This document shows positions 23,801 through 31,042 of a stretch of DNA of 43,983 nt, one piece after another; the stretch's first letter is position 1; every line of letters begins with the position of its first letter. The notes below the pieces were generated by a model. That model worked only from the letters and a program-made list of their open reading frames with translations, was not told the DNA's origin and did not search any database. Made by a program: the position numbers and the translations under genes. The stretch covers positions 1 to 43,983 of the IMG/VR virus record IMGVR_UViG_3300031269_000026; one strand, written 5' to 3'. This stretch comes from a virus.

Positions 23801-26800
23801 AGTCTCATTGTTGGCTAGGTTGGCATAGGTGGTCACAAGCACAGGGCCGCGGCCCTCGCCATTGTCGCTGACGCCGTCCATCTGTGCCGCGTCCAATCCG
23901 GTCATTGGCGCAGACTCAACCCAATTGCGGGCTTCCTCCGCAGACCTGACCACGACCAGAACGGCCTTCGCGCCCCTGTCGACCGCGCGTTTGGCCGCGC
24001 CCAGCCCGGTGAACGTCTTGCCCGTGCCGACACCGTTGGTGATCAGCATGCCAAAGCCTTGCTTCTTGCCGTCCTCGGGCCGGAATAAACGCCGTTCGAT
24101 CCGCACCACGTCATCCACTTGCGCGGGCTGCAGTTGCGGCACGCTCTTGGCCACCTCCGCATGGTGCCTGGTCGGCGGGCTGTAGGTGTTGGTTACGCGG
24201 TCGGGGCTGTTTGTAGCAGTTTTTCGAGTTTGATCTGATCCTGAGTCGTCAGGCCGTAGTCCCGGCTGGCTGCGATCACCGCCATCTGCACCGTCTCCAT
24301 CACGGTCAGGCCGTCGCCCAGAGGGTCGCCCGTCGCCTTGAACGCCTGCACCGCTGGTGCCTCCCACAGCGTCGGCATCACGGCCAGGTAGGCCAGCGCC
24401 ACCGTCTCGCTGCCTGCCTCCTTGGTCAGCCGCTTCATTTCGGCCGCCATCTCGTCGTCCAGGACGTCCTGCGGCAGGGGAAACATCGCTTCCGCCCAAC
24501 TGGTCCTGAGATCCTGCGTTTCCGCTATCGCGTTCCACACTTCCGCCGGGTGCCTGTGCATCTGTCTCTCCTGTCAGGTCGATCTTGCCAGAACGCGCGT
24601 CGGCAAGGAAGCGTTCGAAGTAAGGGCGCATGGCGCGGAATGTCTCGCGGGTCAGGCCCTCGGCCAACAAAGGTCGCGCCATTGCGATATAGGCATCAGT
24701 GTCCGACATTGCATCAAGATCGAAGCCTTCGATGTTGCGCGCGAAGATCGGGACAGTGGCCGCGTAGGTGTCATCGTCAAAGGACGCGGTGTCCTCCTTC
24801 AACCCGCCGGGTTTCTTGCCGAACAGGTTGTTGAGCGCACTCGCGTCGGCAGACTTGGACGGCTTGCGGGGCGCGCGGGCAGGCGGCGGCGTCATCTGGA
24901 TCGGTGCGGCGTCTGTGGCGGCAGGGCCTTCCGCCTTATCCGATTCCGCACCAAACAGCGCGGCCTCTGCTGCGTCGAAGTCGGTTACTTCAGGCCCTGA
25001 TACCCGCCCGTTTCCGTCGCCACCTTGCGAATTTTGCGGAGTTGATCCAGTTCCGCCTCGTCCAGCGGGTGCAGGCCGTCCCGCTTCTCCGTCTCGACCA
25101 TCAGCCTGATCCGGGCCTCTATCTCGGATCGGGGTGACATCGAATCCAGCCCGTCCAAGCTGAGCGCGAACCTTGGCATCGGTTGCTTTGAATACTTCTC
25201 GGACATCAATGCTCTCCTTCTCAACAATTTGGGCAGAGTTGCCCGAAAAATCAATGACCCCATGCCGATGCAGGATCAGGTTAAAGATATGCCCATGAAC
25301 CGCATCCGCGACGTCTGCCGAAAGCGTCCCGCCTTTGACTTGCGGCAAAAAGTGCTGGAACAAAACCTGATGCACGCGATTGACAACGTCCTTGCGCGCG
25401 CCAAACGCAGCCTTGTCGTCCCACTTGTCCGCTGCCTTGTACCCGGGCCCCTTCCGAGCCGTGCTGACCGCACCCTTGTGCCCCATCGCGCGCACCTCGG
25501 GGAAGCCGACGCCCATTATTGTGATGTCTGCCGGGGAAAAGCCTCTATTGCTCGGGTGGTTGTGGGTGACGTACCCCACGAGACCGGCGTTTGCGGCGCG
25601 GTAAAGCGCATAAGACGGGTCCACTGACCCTCTGTCGCCCGATATCACCTCAAGCGGCAGGCCGTCCACGTCGAGCGCAACCAATATCTCCACGCCCGTA
25701 GCTTTGCCCTCCGCAAGAACAAACTCATCGGCACGCGCCTTTCGTGCTTCCATGGTTGGCAGGGCTTCCATGTCTGCCAGAAACGCAATGGAGTCCGCGC
25801 TTGTCGAATAGTCACGGCTTACCACCGGGAGTTTTTCGCCCGGCTCACGATATCGGTCGAGGCGTGCAGTCATTTTTGCCCGCGGGTCGGCATCAGTGTC
25901 CCGCCCGCCACCATCCTCGATATCGCTCTGTGCGTTGAACAAGGGCCCGCCGTCATCCTGCGGCGTGGTGGTGCCTATCTTGGACTGGTTTTTTCTGGTG
26001 TCGGCCTGCGCCTTGGCTTTGGCGTCGGCGGCGGCCTTTACCGCAGCGGCATTGGTGTCGCTGTCCCGCTCAAAGCCTGGCATGACGCCTTGCTCGCCCT
26101 CGGGCGTTTGTTCCGTGTTGCCAAACAAGGACGCCTCGGCGGAGTCAAATGGGTCTGCCGCCGGGGCATCTTGTTCCGGCGTTACTTCCGGGGCTTGGGC
26201 TTGCCCCCCTTGCGGAGCCAGTTGTCCACCTGCGCCGCCGCCAGCCTGGCCCTCTTGGCCTCCTGCGCCAGTTCCTTGAAGCGATCCGATGATATCCCTG
26301 AGAAACGCCCGGCGGGCTCTGGCGACGGGTTCTCCGGATTTGACGGCACGGGCGGCTTTTGTGAGCGCATCACTGATCGGTCCCTTCATGTTGGCTTGGC
26401 GCTGGATGTATTCCAGAACCTTTGCGTCCTGCTGAACCTGCGCCTCGTTGGCGTTCTGGTCCAGCGTGTTGCCCGCGCCCTCGATGGCTTCGCCGTTCTT
26501 CAACAGCGTGTTGAACGCGGACTTGTTCTTGCGAAGATCCTTGACGGCCCCGTCGAGAACCTTGGCCCGTTCCAGATATAGGGACTGCGCAACCTGTTCG
26601 CTACCGAACATATCGGTCTGGGTCTCGGTCGCCGTGTTGGCAGCGGCGTCTCTGGCGATCATTTCGGCCTGCGCTGCGTTGATGCTCTGCTTTTTGCCTA
26701 GAGTCGTCAGCATGCCCAGAATGTCGGCCTGTACGGCCTGATCCTTGACCACACGCCCGACCACAGACCCATCACGATCACTTGCGACGTTATTCGCCAC

Positions 26801-29224
26801 CATGCCAAAGGCGTCACCGGACAAGCGGCGCAGCCCTTCGGCGTCGCGGACAAGCGCGGACTTCGGCGGCAAGCCAAGATCCTCGATGGACTCGTTTCGG
26901 TCGCGCAAGACCCTTGCAGCATCCAGCGCCGTACCTGTGCCCTCGCCGATGTTCTTGAGCGCGGCAAGAGACATGACCTCCTTGGCGGTATATCCGTCCG
27001 TCTCGTTGTAAATAAGTGCGGGCATGCCGCCCACATCAGCCTGTCCAGATTCCGCCGCGCGCTTGGCGAGGCCAACACGCTGGTGGCCGTCTGCGACAAT
27101 CAGGCGCCCGTCCTTGGTGCGATACAGCATTGCTTGACCGGCCCGCGCCGGGTCAAAATTCCTGACACCCTGTAGCCGATCCGTGACGCCGGACTCATCA
27201 CCGCCGCTCTTGTACTGAAATATGCTGGCGTCAGTCTCAAGAGACAGCATTTCCTCGCTGGTCAGAAATTTGCTCTCAGGCCCGCCAGACCCGGAAGGCG
27301 TAGGCGTCGCAATGTCGGCCTGCTGACCTGCAGTAGCATTCTCGGCGGGGCGGGATCCGGGTCCCATATCGGCGTCAACCGCCCCACCTTGATCCGCACC
27401 CGGGAGGACGGGCACGGATTCCGGTGTCTCTGTTGCTCCATCATCGACAACCTCGACGGCCCCGGTCTGCGTGTCGAAACGCACGGTGCGGCCTGTCTCG
27501 CGCTGTTGATCGCCCTGCCCTTCGATTTCGGGCAAAAGCTCGTACCGATCTGGCGCATCCGGATCGAGCGGCATTTCCGGCGTGTCTTGCGGCGCGGCCT
27601 CTGGTGCGGCCTCTGGCGTTGCAGTTGGTGCTGCGGCGGGCGTTGTGGTTTCCTCATCGCGGTCTCGACTGCGGCCAAGGGCATTCGCCCCGCCGCCCAT
27701 TAAGCCGCCAAGGATCGCCCCGACAAGCGCCTGCTTTCCAACGTCCTTGTTGATGATGTCCTGTTCTGGGTCGTAGACGCCCAAGGCAATCAGGTTTTGC
27801 CCGATCGCCAATCCGCCCTCCTGGATGCCTTCCTCGATGCTGCCTTTGAATGTTGCGGATGCGAACCGACCGAGGCGACCAAGGATGTCACCCCTTACGC
27901 TGTCAGGAAGTCGGCCCAGTGCGCGCCATAAGGGGATGGCCTCGGACGTGCCCATGAACCCGGCAATTGCGGCCGCCGTCTGCGCATCGCGCTCGCTGGC
28001 GCCGGACTGCTTTGCCCGGTCATAGGCTTCCGTCTTGGCGACATCGGCGCCCATTTGCGCGGTGACAACCGCGCCATATGGTCCGGCAACAATGGGCGGC
28101 ACCATGAACGCCACCACAGACCCCGCTCCAGAAAACAGATCAGACCAAAGGGAATCGTCCTGCGGCGGCACACCAAAGGTTTTGTCCGTCCAGTCTTTCA
28201 GGGCGTCAGCCGTCCGCTCTGCCTTTTGCGTCCTGTAGCCTGCAAAGACCGGGCCGAACTCTGCGGTGTCGCTCCACTGCGCAACGGCTTCGGTCGCCTG
28301 GTCGAGGCGCTGGGTGTATGTAGCGCGCTCCTGCGGTGTCATTGGCGACTGGCCGTCATCCGACAAGCCTTTTGCAAGGATGTCCTCGAACGACTGGACT
28401 TGGCGCGCGGCCTCCTTCACCCATTTCGGCGCGTCTCGCTTGATCGCATCGAAAAGAGTCTTGTCGTTGATGCCTCGGGCGCGGACGATGCTTTGGAAAA
28501 CCCCCGATGCGCCTTGCGCGACTTCCTGGCCGCGACGCGTTGCCAGATCGCCAAAGGTTTCATCGGCGAAGGGGTCGACGGCTTTTGCGGCAGGCGGTGC
28601 GCCCGGCACGTTGGTCGCCTGCTGGTACTGCTGCCAGCCGATACCCTTGCCCTGCATGGCATCGAGAATGGATTGCCCGTTGCCCGGTATGGATTGCCCG
28701 GAAGGCATTGCGGGGCTCGGCATGGCCATTGGCGGTGCGGGTGGCGTCACTTGTGGTGGGGCGGCCTGCATCGGTGCGCCCGACGGCTGCGTGGCCTGCC
28801 GGTATGCCTGCTGTCCAAAAGACGGTCCTTGCATGGCCTGCAGCAAAGCCTCGCCAGTGGCCGGGACGATCTGTTGCGCCGCGACTGGTGGCGTCTGGCC
28901 CGGCGCCATGGGCCGCAGGGATGTTACGGGCGGCAGGTCCTGCTTCGGCATTGGCGCTGCGGCTGGGGCATTGACGCCGCGCATCATGGCCACAATGTCT
29001 TGCGGAGCGGACGGCATTGCGGGCTGCGCCGGTGGCGTCTGCGGCATGGCGGGGCGCGTCTGAGGCTTGGGCTCCGGCGCGGTTACGCCGACCTTGCCAA
29101 AGAAATCCGCCCGATCCATGTCTGAATAGAACCGCGCGTGCAGTGCTTCCGCCAGGGACGAGTCGTCAAGATCCCCGTATTCCGGAAATTTGCGCCGAAT
29201 GTCGGAAATTTTGATGTCAGCCAT
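17822..29224 (-). CDS. Giant polyvalent ejection protein, DarB-like (3800 aa)
   Basis: A single 3800-residue ORF. In order: a PxYxDLDD-type N-terminal motif (1-50); a Pro/Ala/Gln-rich linker; hydrophobic helices near 375 and 508; a ParB-like nuclease motif (ADGHQRVGLAKRA, about 714); a JAB/RadC-like HNHPS motif (about 1221) with S..D nearby; a helicase with Walker A GVGTGKT (about 1735), DEAH (about 1820) and a second helicase half (SDAGSGGISLHD, about 2187); an adenine-methylase NPPF (about 2418); a zincin HEAIH (about 2742); and an LPD38-like C-terminus with a hydrophobic region near 3440. Such proteins, like P1 DarB, are packaged and injected to protect incoming DNA. Three linkers carry nested +1-frame ORFs. 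Confidence 0.85.
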   Translation of the reverse strand: MADIKISDIRRKFPEYGDLDDSSLAEALHARFYSDMDRADFFGKVGVTAPEPKPQTRPAMPQTPPAQPAMPSAPQDIVAMMRGVNAPAAAPMPKQDLPPVTSLRPMAPGQTPPVAAQQIVPATGEALLQAMQGPSFGQQAYRQATQPSGAPMQAAPPQVTPPAPPMAMPSPAMPSGQSIPGNGQSILDAMQGKGIGWQQYQQATNVPGAPPAAKAVDPFADETFGDLATRRGQEVAQGASGVFQSIVRARGINDKTLFDAIKRDAPKWVKEAARQVQSFEDILAKGLSDDGQSPMTPQERATYTQRLDQATEAVAQWSDTAEFGPVFAGYRTQKAERTADALKDWTDKTFGVPPQDDSLWSDLFSGAGSVVAFMVPPIVAGPYGAVVTAQMGADVAKTEAYDRAKQSGASERDAQTAAAIAGFMGTSEAIPLWRALGRLPDSVRGDILGRLGRFASATFKGSIEEGIQEGGLAIGQNLIALGVYDPEQDIINKDVGKQALVGAILGGLMGGGANALGRSRDRDEETTTPAAAPTATPEAAPEAAPQDTPEMPLDPDAPDRYELLPEIEGQGDQQRETGRTVRFDTQTGAVEVVDDGATETPESVPVLPGADQGGAVDADMGPGSRPAENATAGQQADIATPTPSGSGGPESKFLTSEEMLSLETDASIFQYKSGGDESGVTDRLQGVRNFDPARAGQAMLYRTKDGRLIVADGHQRVGLAKRAAESGQADVGGMPALIYNETDGYTAKEVMSLAALKNIGEGTGTALDAARVLRDRNESIEDLGLPPKSALVRDAEGLRRLSGDAFGMVANNVASDRDGSVVGRVVKDQAVQADILGMLTTLGKKQSINAAQAEMIARDAAANTATETQTDMFGSEQVAQSLYLERAKVLDGAVKDLRKNKSAFNTLLKNGEAIEGAGNTLDQNANEAQVQQDAKVLEYIQRQANMKGPISDALTKAARAVKSGEPVARARRAFLRDIIGSLQGTGAGGQEGQAGGGAGGQLAPQGGQAQAPEVTPEQDAPAADPFDSAEASLFGNTEQTPEGEQGVMPGFERDSDTNAAAVKAAADAKAKAQADTRKNQSKIGTTTPQDDGGPLFNAQSDIEDGGGRDTDADPRAKMTARLDRYREPGEKLPVVSRDYSTSADSIAFLADMEALPTMEARKARADEFVLAEGKATGVEILVALDVDGLPLEVISGDRGSVDPSYALYRAANAGLVGYVTHNHPSNRGFSPADITIMGVGFPEVRAMGHKGAVSTARKGPGYKAADKWDDKAAFGARKDVVNRVHQVLFQHFLPQVKGGTLSADVADAVHGHIFNLILHRHGVIDFSGNSAQIVEKESIDVREVFKATDAKVRAQLGRAGFDVTPIRDRGPDQADGRDGEAGRPAPAGRGGTGSTPQNSQGGDGNGRVSGPEVTDFDAAEAALFGAESDKAEGPAATDAAPIQMTPPPARAPRKPSKSADASALNNLFGKKPGGLKEDTASFDDDTYAATVPIFARNIEGFDLDAMSDTDAYIAMARPLLAEGLTRETFRAMRPYFERFLADARSGKIDLTGETDAQAPGGSVERDSGNAGSQDQLGGSDVSPAAGRPGRRDGGRNEAADQGGRQRDGGAGLPGRDADAVGGTSGAGVQGDGRPSGRRPDRDGDGADGGDRSQPGLRPDDSGSDQTRKTATNSPDRVTNTYSPPTRHHAEVAKSVPQLQPAQVDDVVRIERRLFRPEDGKKQGFGMLITNGVGTGKTFTGLGAAKRAVDRGAKAVLVVVRSAEEARNWVESAPMTGLDAAQMDGVSDNGEGRGPVLVTTYANLANNETLADREWDLVIADEAHTLSQNKAGEQTGALRTLRAISNKPTHLFDKELMKRRDAMAKARAITNKDRQSEAMAAVYQEARDAAKKATAPRSNVLFMSATPFSYEKNTDYGEGYLFDYPKDERREGSDQGGREWFMVENFGYRIRYHKLTQPEAAVDRGVFQREFHERLKREGSLWGRKLEVDVDYDRKFVAVENKIGSKIDEAIAYIWKKQSEERAALQAAIKDSTTGQEGIDAKRVAAMGWEELGKAVNRNFTYLKRQQLLEAMKAEAAIPDIRKHLAMGRKVVVFHDFNVGGATSPFKVTGTEDLKSARMQMERDLPWLNDLDFGSLTAPKDQIMEAFGDQAREFNGTISKGKRSENKDAFNLDGSGVDVLVVQSDAGSGGISLHDTTGGHQRVMINLGMPTKPTTSLQAEGRTRRVGSVSNAPYRYYTIGTAWEREAFARRIAEQSGAVENLAMGNEARAIQQAFVDAYTEADRNLPSSSDGIGGRARDSVDNTASEFDKAKTHYYGRQKMKGKRDQRKGLDFFPTPEPLALKMVEWAGVRPYDKVLEPSAGDGAIARYFPGHADRTIVEPSADLSSRAELLAPGSRVVNDTFENLNIVNKYDVVVMNPPFGSGGKTAYDHLLKAMQHTRPGGRVVALVPTGPAADKQFGKLMDRIGKTSIEWNLSADVSLPSVTFERAGTAVAARVLIFDRVMKPEAFTPAANINMTGSGTIADFFERLEGIAGPARPDRIGPSGVEADMDAADAADAAAQGDTGTRVTAPVSSDPGAQTMTTVTSRAGKVFPAVAMESRVDKGQFVRLNAVAKTHGGWWHKAAQKRGKGPTFAFRSEDARKAFIEDIAKPVQGFEDANPIVEPIAAEQRPAATGTAMDRDAASAMLPALRAELDRLNLKRVGLDMDVPGANRQGAMRANGMGQIDVLIGQAINPMATLYHEAIHAMRAMNLFTKEEWSALEAAAKRGWVEKHDIRARYPDLLPSEMIEEAIAEEFAQRAASRSAPQGSLLVRAFNKIHRMLKAIRNAMRGEGFTTAESVFGKVIAGQIGARNAESASIASLMEQRNPPMPRIRPTPPGPPPPGPLPVHVPDRVIWDELTRSGVSVFGRIRGVGAAIYDNIDKARFNVQDRFLPVLRAQQAIEADTGRPVPNHLNAYATETTFSGKAGRHLFVIDEDFTKPIIDIIAKTNGGLTTENVGDWLAARHAKERNARIASINLAMPDGGSGITDADADAYLAQMASGAHQAELDQIGDLVDELRERTLKLRRDAGLLSAKEYVIWKNQYAHYVPLQGFDESDGAEATLDARRTGPRYNVRGPESMRAMGRNSMAFNPLISAITQAKEVSIRAEKNRVSQALYELAKAHPSDAMWSVKKPKQKRFYNRTTGLVETRVEQPANSRLEPNEFAIKIQGHEHRIVLHDDRLANALGAVGADQLNGVVRVLGAYTRYKSMILTMLNPEFVVTNALRDFQAAQINLPQMTDSKGFGAAVSKTWGKAFMGSFKGMGNQENTVWTRHWKEFEEAGAKISFWTLDNPTAGTEDMSRRIDLARGNRAARILKVATRPRAFFSTRDNVPLGMIERTNIAVDNAIRLASYVEARKRGWSKQDAALLAKNLTVNFNRRGNWTWLNAMFLFFNAAIQGLQVFLSVFTSKYGLAVGASLLSYGLMEDLVNASLSATDDDDELAYDKIPDYQSRRNFLFMVRQGEDGVGGVGQMDDAVSVPMPYVYSVFPYAGRQIGKVFRGVKTADEAMLDVAIAAASDVSPLGFTDPADMVTPILLKDIMEFRNNENWLGNPIRPEYDFSDYGPMAYKHYVGVSEMSRQVADYLNRETGGNAAQSGWLDVSPEYIDHAIGTATGSAGTFWTDTIDVAVKAATGKADLIDDRAIPFLPKVTVTTGVWMDRRAYYDRLSEVRDAHSRKKQGDDAGEPVDARYKILDRMYTQANRINRQVSGLNRERMKARLDKSLDDRARMAEYERIEKAQQVLYVQFNKEFLRLQKLIP
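24193..24561 (-). CDS. Nested ORF 3 inside the giant gene (+1 frame)
   Basis: A 122-residue ORF over giant residues 1554-1677, ending just before the helicase domain. The ATG at 24561 follows AGGAGAG by 6 bases. By hand count about 101 of 122 codons end in G or C. The protein is helical and normal in composition (HPAEVWNAIAETQDLRTSWA; MAAEMKRLTKEAGSETVALA; YLAVMPTLWEAPAVQAF). The giant frame here is Gly/Asp/Arg-rich (GRPGRRDGGRNEAADQGGRQ). This is the best supported of the three nested ORFs. I recognise no family. Confidence 0.65.
   Translation of the reverse strand: MHRHPAEVWNAIAETQDLRTSWAEAMFPLPQDVLDDEMAAEMKRLTKEAGSETVALAYLAVMPTLWEAPAVQAFKATGDPLGDGLTVMETVQMAVIAASRDYGLTTQDQIKLEKLLQTAPTA
24985..25206 (-). 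CDS. Nested ORF 2 inside the giant gene (+1 frame)
   Basis: A 73-residue ORF over giant residues 1339-1413. The ATG at 25206 follows AAGGAG by 8 bases. The product (MSEKYSKQPMPRFALSLDGL, then EIEARIRLMVETEKRDGLHP and a LDEAELDQLRKIRKVA helix) has ordinary globular composition. The giant frame here is the low-complexity DRGPDQADGRDGEAGRP stretch. It ends just before the giant frame returns to a normal segment (EVTDFDAAEAALFG). No family is recognised. Confidence 0.55.
   Translation of the reverse strand: MSEKYSKQPMPRFALSLDGLDSMSPRSEIEARIRLMVETEKRDGLHPLDEAELDQLRKIRKVATETGGYQGLK
26182..26370 (-). CDS. Nested ORF 1 inside the giant gene (+1 frame)
   Basis: A 62-residue ORF in the +1 frame over giant residues 951-1014. 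Its second half (DRFKELAQEAKRARLAAAQV then DNWLRKGGKPKPRK) is an amphipathic basic helix whose codons almost all end in G or C. Over the same bases the giant frame reads GTGAGGQEGQAGGGAGGQ. The ribosome-binding site is only moderate (AAGGGA). Its first half overlaps a normal-looking part of the giant, so it may alternatively record an ancient frame change. Function is unknown. Confidence 0.4.
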   Translation of the reverse strand: MRSQKPPVPSNPENPSPEPAGRFSGISSDRFKELAQEAKRARLAAAQVDNWLRKGGKPKPRK

Positions 29225-29978
29225 TACGGATTCCTAAAGGGTCGCTTTCAGTCGGTCCCGGCATGCCGGATGCGGGCGGTGTCATGGTTGGGCTTGTCGA
29301 CATCACCGATGGTCCCGCCGCGCCCGGCTGTGCCAAGGGCGTTGTGGGCGCTGCTGGCGATGCACTCTCGCTGCCGGGCGTCCGGTATGGATCGCCGCCG
29401 GGCGTGGTGTACGGAACAAGCTCGCCGGTGCGCGTGCGGCCGTAAAGGATGCCGTCCGGCCCTGGATATTCCCCGTAGAGCCTTGGTGACGACTGTCCGC
29501 CGCCTGAACGCCGCGGGGCGCTGCTGCGCCTTGAACCGCCGGTTGAAGCGCCCTTGCCCTGCTTCATCATGTCGGTCAGCGATGCCTTGAGCAAAGAGCC
29601 GACTTCGGGCGGCAGGTCAGGGTCAGCCATAAGATCGAGAATAGACCGCATCTTGTCGTCGCCGCCCAGCTGCGTCATGGCCTGGTCCATTGCGCTGTCC
29701 TTCCGCTCATCCTCGGCAGTCTTGTAAAGGCCTTCTGTCCGCGATCCGACCGCGCCGCCGACCATTGGCGCCAGAAATGCCAAAAGCGGGGATCCGGACC
29801 CACCGACGCTTTGCCCGGCTTGTTGCAGGGCGGCTTGCACCATCTGGCGTTGCATGTCGGAACCACGCTCCGGAAGAACGCCGCCAGGGCCGCGCGAGAA
29901 GATACCGGACATGCCGCCGCCACCGGCGGGAGGGACAAACGGGGGCGTACTGCCGCCCATGTTAGCGAACTTTGACAT
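29217..29978 (-). CDS. Low-complexity virion/ejection protein
   Basis: A 253-residue protein, rich in Gly, Pro, Ser and Met in its first and last thirds. A helical centre (MQRQMVQAALQQAGQSVGGS; LLAFLAPMVGGAVGS) resembles the short hydrophobic helices of podoviral ejection proteins. It overlaps the giant gene start by 8 nt and abuts the upstream gene through TGATG. Its place between the hub genes and the giant suggests a small internal virion protein. Function is inferred from position. Confidence 0.55.
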   Translation of the reverse strand: MSKFANMGGSTPPFVPPAGGGGMSGIFSRGPGGVLPERGSDMQRQMVQAALQQAGQSVGGSGSPLLAFLAPMVGGAVGSRTEGLYKTAEDERKDSAMDQAMTQLGGDDKMRSILDLMADPDLPPEVGSLLKASLTDMMKQGKGASTGGSRRSSAPRRSGGGQSSPRLYGEYPGPDGILYGRTRTGELVPYTTPGGDPYRTPGSESASPAAPTTPLAQPGAAGPSVMSTSPTMTPPASGMPGPTESDPLGIRNG

Positions 29979-31042
29979 CAGTGAATCTTTCCGCGCATCG
30001 CTTCACGCTCAAGTATTTCTATGCGGCTCAATGACTGCTGCAGTGCGGCCAGCATGAGACCGAGATAATCCACCACTGAAATGTGGTCCGGGCGGCCAAG
30101 GCCCGTCATTGCGTGAAAATCCTCGGCCATCGGCCCGATATGGGTCCCGGTGTCGCCCGGCGGGGCGTGGCGCGGCAGGTAATTCCAGACCTTGTTTGGC
30201 ATGTGGGCAACCACATCTGCCGCCCAATGTTGATTTATGTCAGCTTCAACGCTCTTGAACTGTACGGACGACTTGATCAGGGCCGCGCCGATGCTGCCAA
30301 GGGTCGACGCAGTGCTCATCTGCTGCTGCTGGTTGCTCTGGTAGGCGGCCATGTCTGCCTGATACTTGTCGCCCACTATGCCGCCGATGTTGATGCCTGC
30401 AGCATTGCCGGACGGGGCGTTGGTGTTTGGCTGATAGTTGCCGGTCATCAGCCCCATGATTTCATTCATGGCGTTGCTGCGCTCGGAACTGTCCAGGCCG
30501 AACTGACGCGTCTGTTCCTGGCCCGCCGCAATGTTCGAGTCCTGCGCCAGGCGGCTGATCGTGTTCTGAGTTTGCCTCTGCTGTTCGCCGTAGGCATCAT
30601 TGAAGGCCTCGCCGCCAAGCGGGATGCCCCGGGCCTGCAGGTTTGTCAGGAGGCGGGAGTTTGATTTCTCAATGCCCGGCGCCATCATCGAAAAGCTGCG
30701 GTCGAAAATGTCCTGTGCGACCGTTCCGCGGTCCTTTACCCTGGCAGCGTCCGGCATGTTGTCGACGTTCTGGCCGATGATCTTCTCGGTGAAGCTGGCC
30801 GCTGCGGGCTGCAGGATTTCACGGATCTGCCGCTCACTGTCGCTTTCGATCTGTCGCACGGCGGAGCGGGACCCTTCCGGTGCCGTCCCCCTGACAAACT
30901 CTTGCGTGGTTGGGTCTGTATAGCCGTACTGCACGCCCGAACCGGACGGCGCGTAGGTATCAAGCCGATTGAACTGCGATTCCGCCGCCGCTGTCTCGTA
31001 TGGATCCGGCGCTTCTGGCTGGCCTCCGCCTTTTTTGCCCAT
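29978..31042 (-). CDS. Virion protein with C-terminal S74-like chaperone domain
   Basis: A 354-residue protein. The first 250 residues are polar, Gln/Asn-rich and helical (GYTDPTTQEFVRGTAPEGSR; NTISRLAQDSNIAAGQEQTR). The last 100 residues resemble an endosialidase-type intramolecular chaperone (peptidase S74): IGPMAEDF at 302-309 and VVDYLGLMLAALQQSL with a coiled-coil end (SRIEILERE). S74 domains fold trimeric spikes and are then cut off. The usual N-terminal SDxRxK catalytic part is not obvious here, so cleavage is uncertain. The position before the ejection genes differs from typical spike genes. Confidence 0.55.
   Translation of the reverse strand: MGKKGGGQPEAPDPYETAAAESQFNRLDTYAPSGSGVQYGYTDPTTQEFVRGTAPEGSRSAVRQIESDSERQIREILQPAAASFTEKIIGQNVDNMPDAARVKDRGTVAQDIFDRSFSMMAPGIEKSNSRLLTNLQARGIPLGGEAFNDAYGEQQRQTQNTISRLAQDSNIAAGQEQTRQFGLDSSERSNAMNEIMGLMTGNYQPNTNAPSGNAAGINIGGIVGDKYQADMAAYQSNQQQQMSTASTLGSIGAALIKSSVQFKSVEADINQHWAADVVAHMPNKVWNYLPRHAPPGDTGTHIGPMAEDFHAMTGLGRPDHISVVDYLGLMLAALQQSLSRIEILEREAMRGKIH

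Noticed and set aside
26707-27099. 130-residue +1-frame ORF under the ParB-like part
   Set aside because: It is in the same frame as the nested ORFs but lies over a conserved domain, with shadow composition and no start signal.
27262-27684. 140-residue +1-frame ORF in an Ala/Pro-rich linker of the giant
   Set aside because: Basic, Arg/Pro-rich product with no ribosome-binding site; composition does not look like a selected protein.
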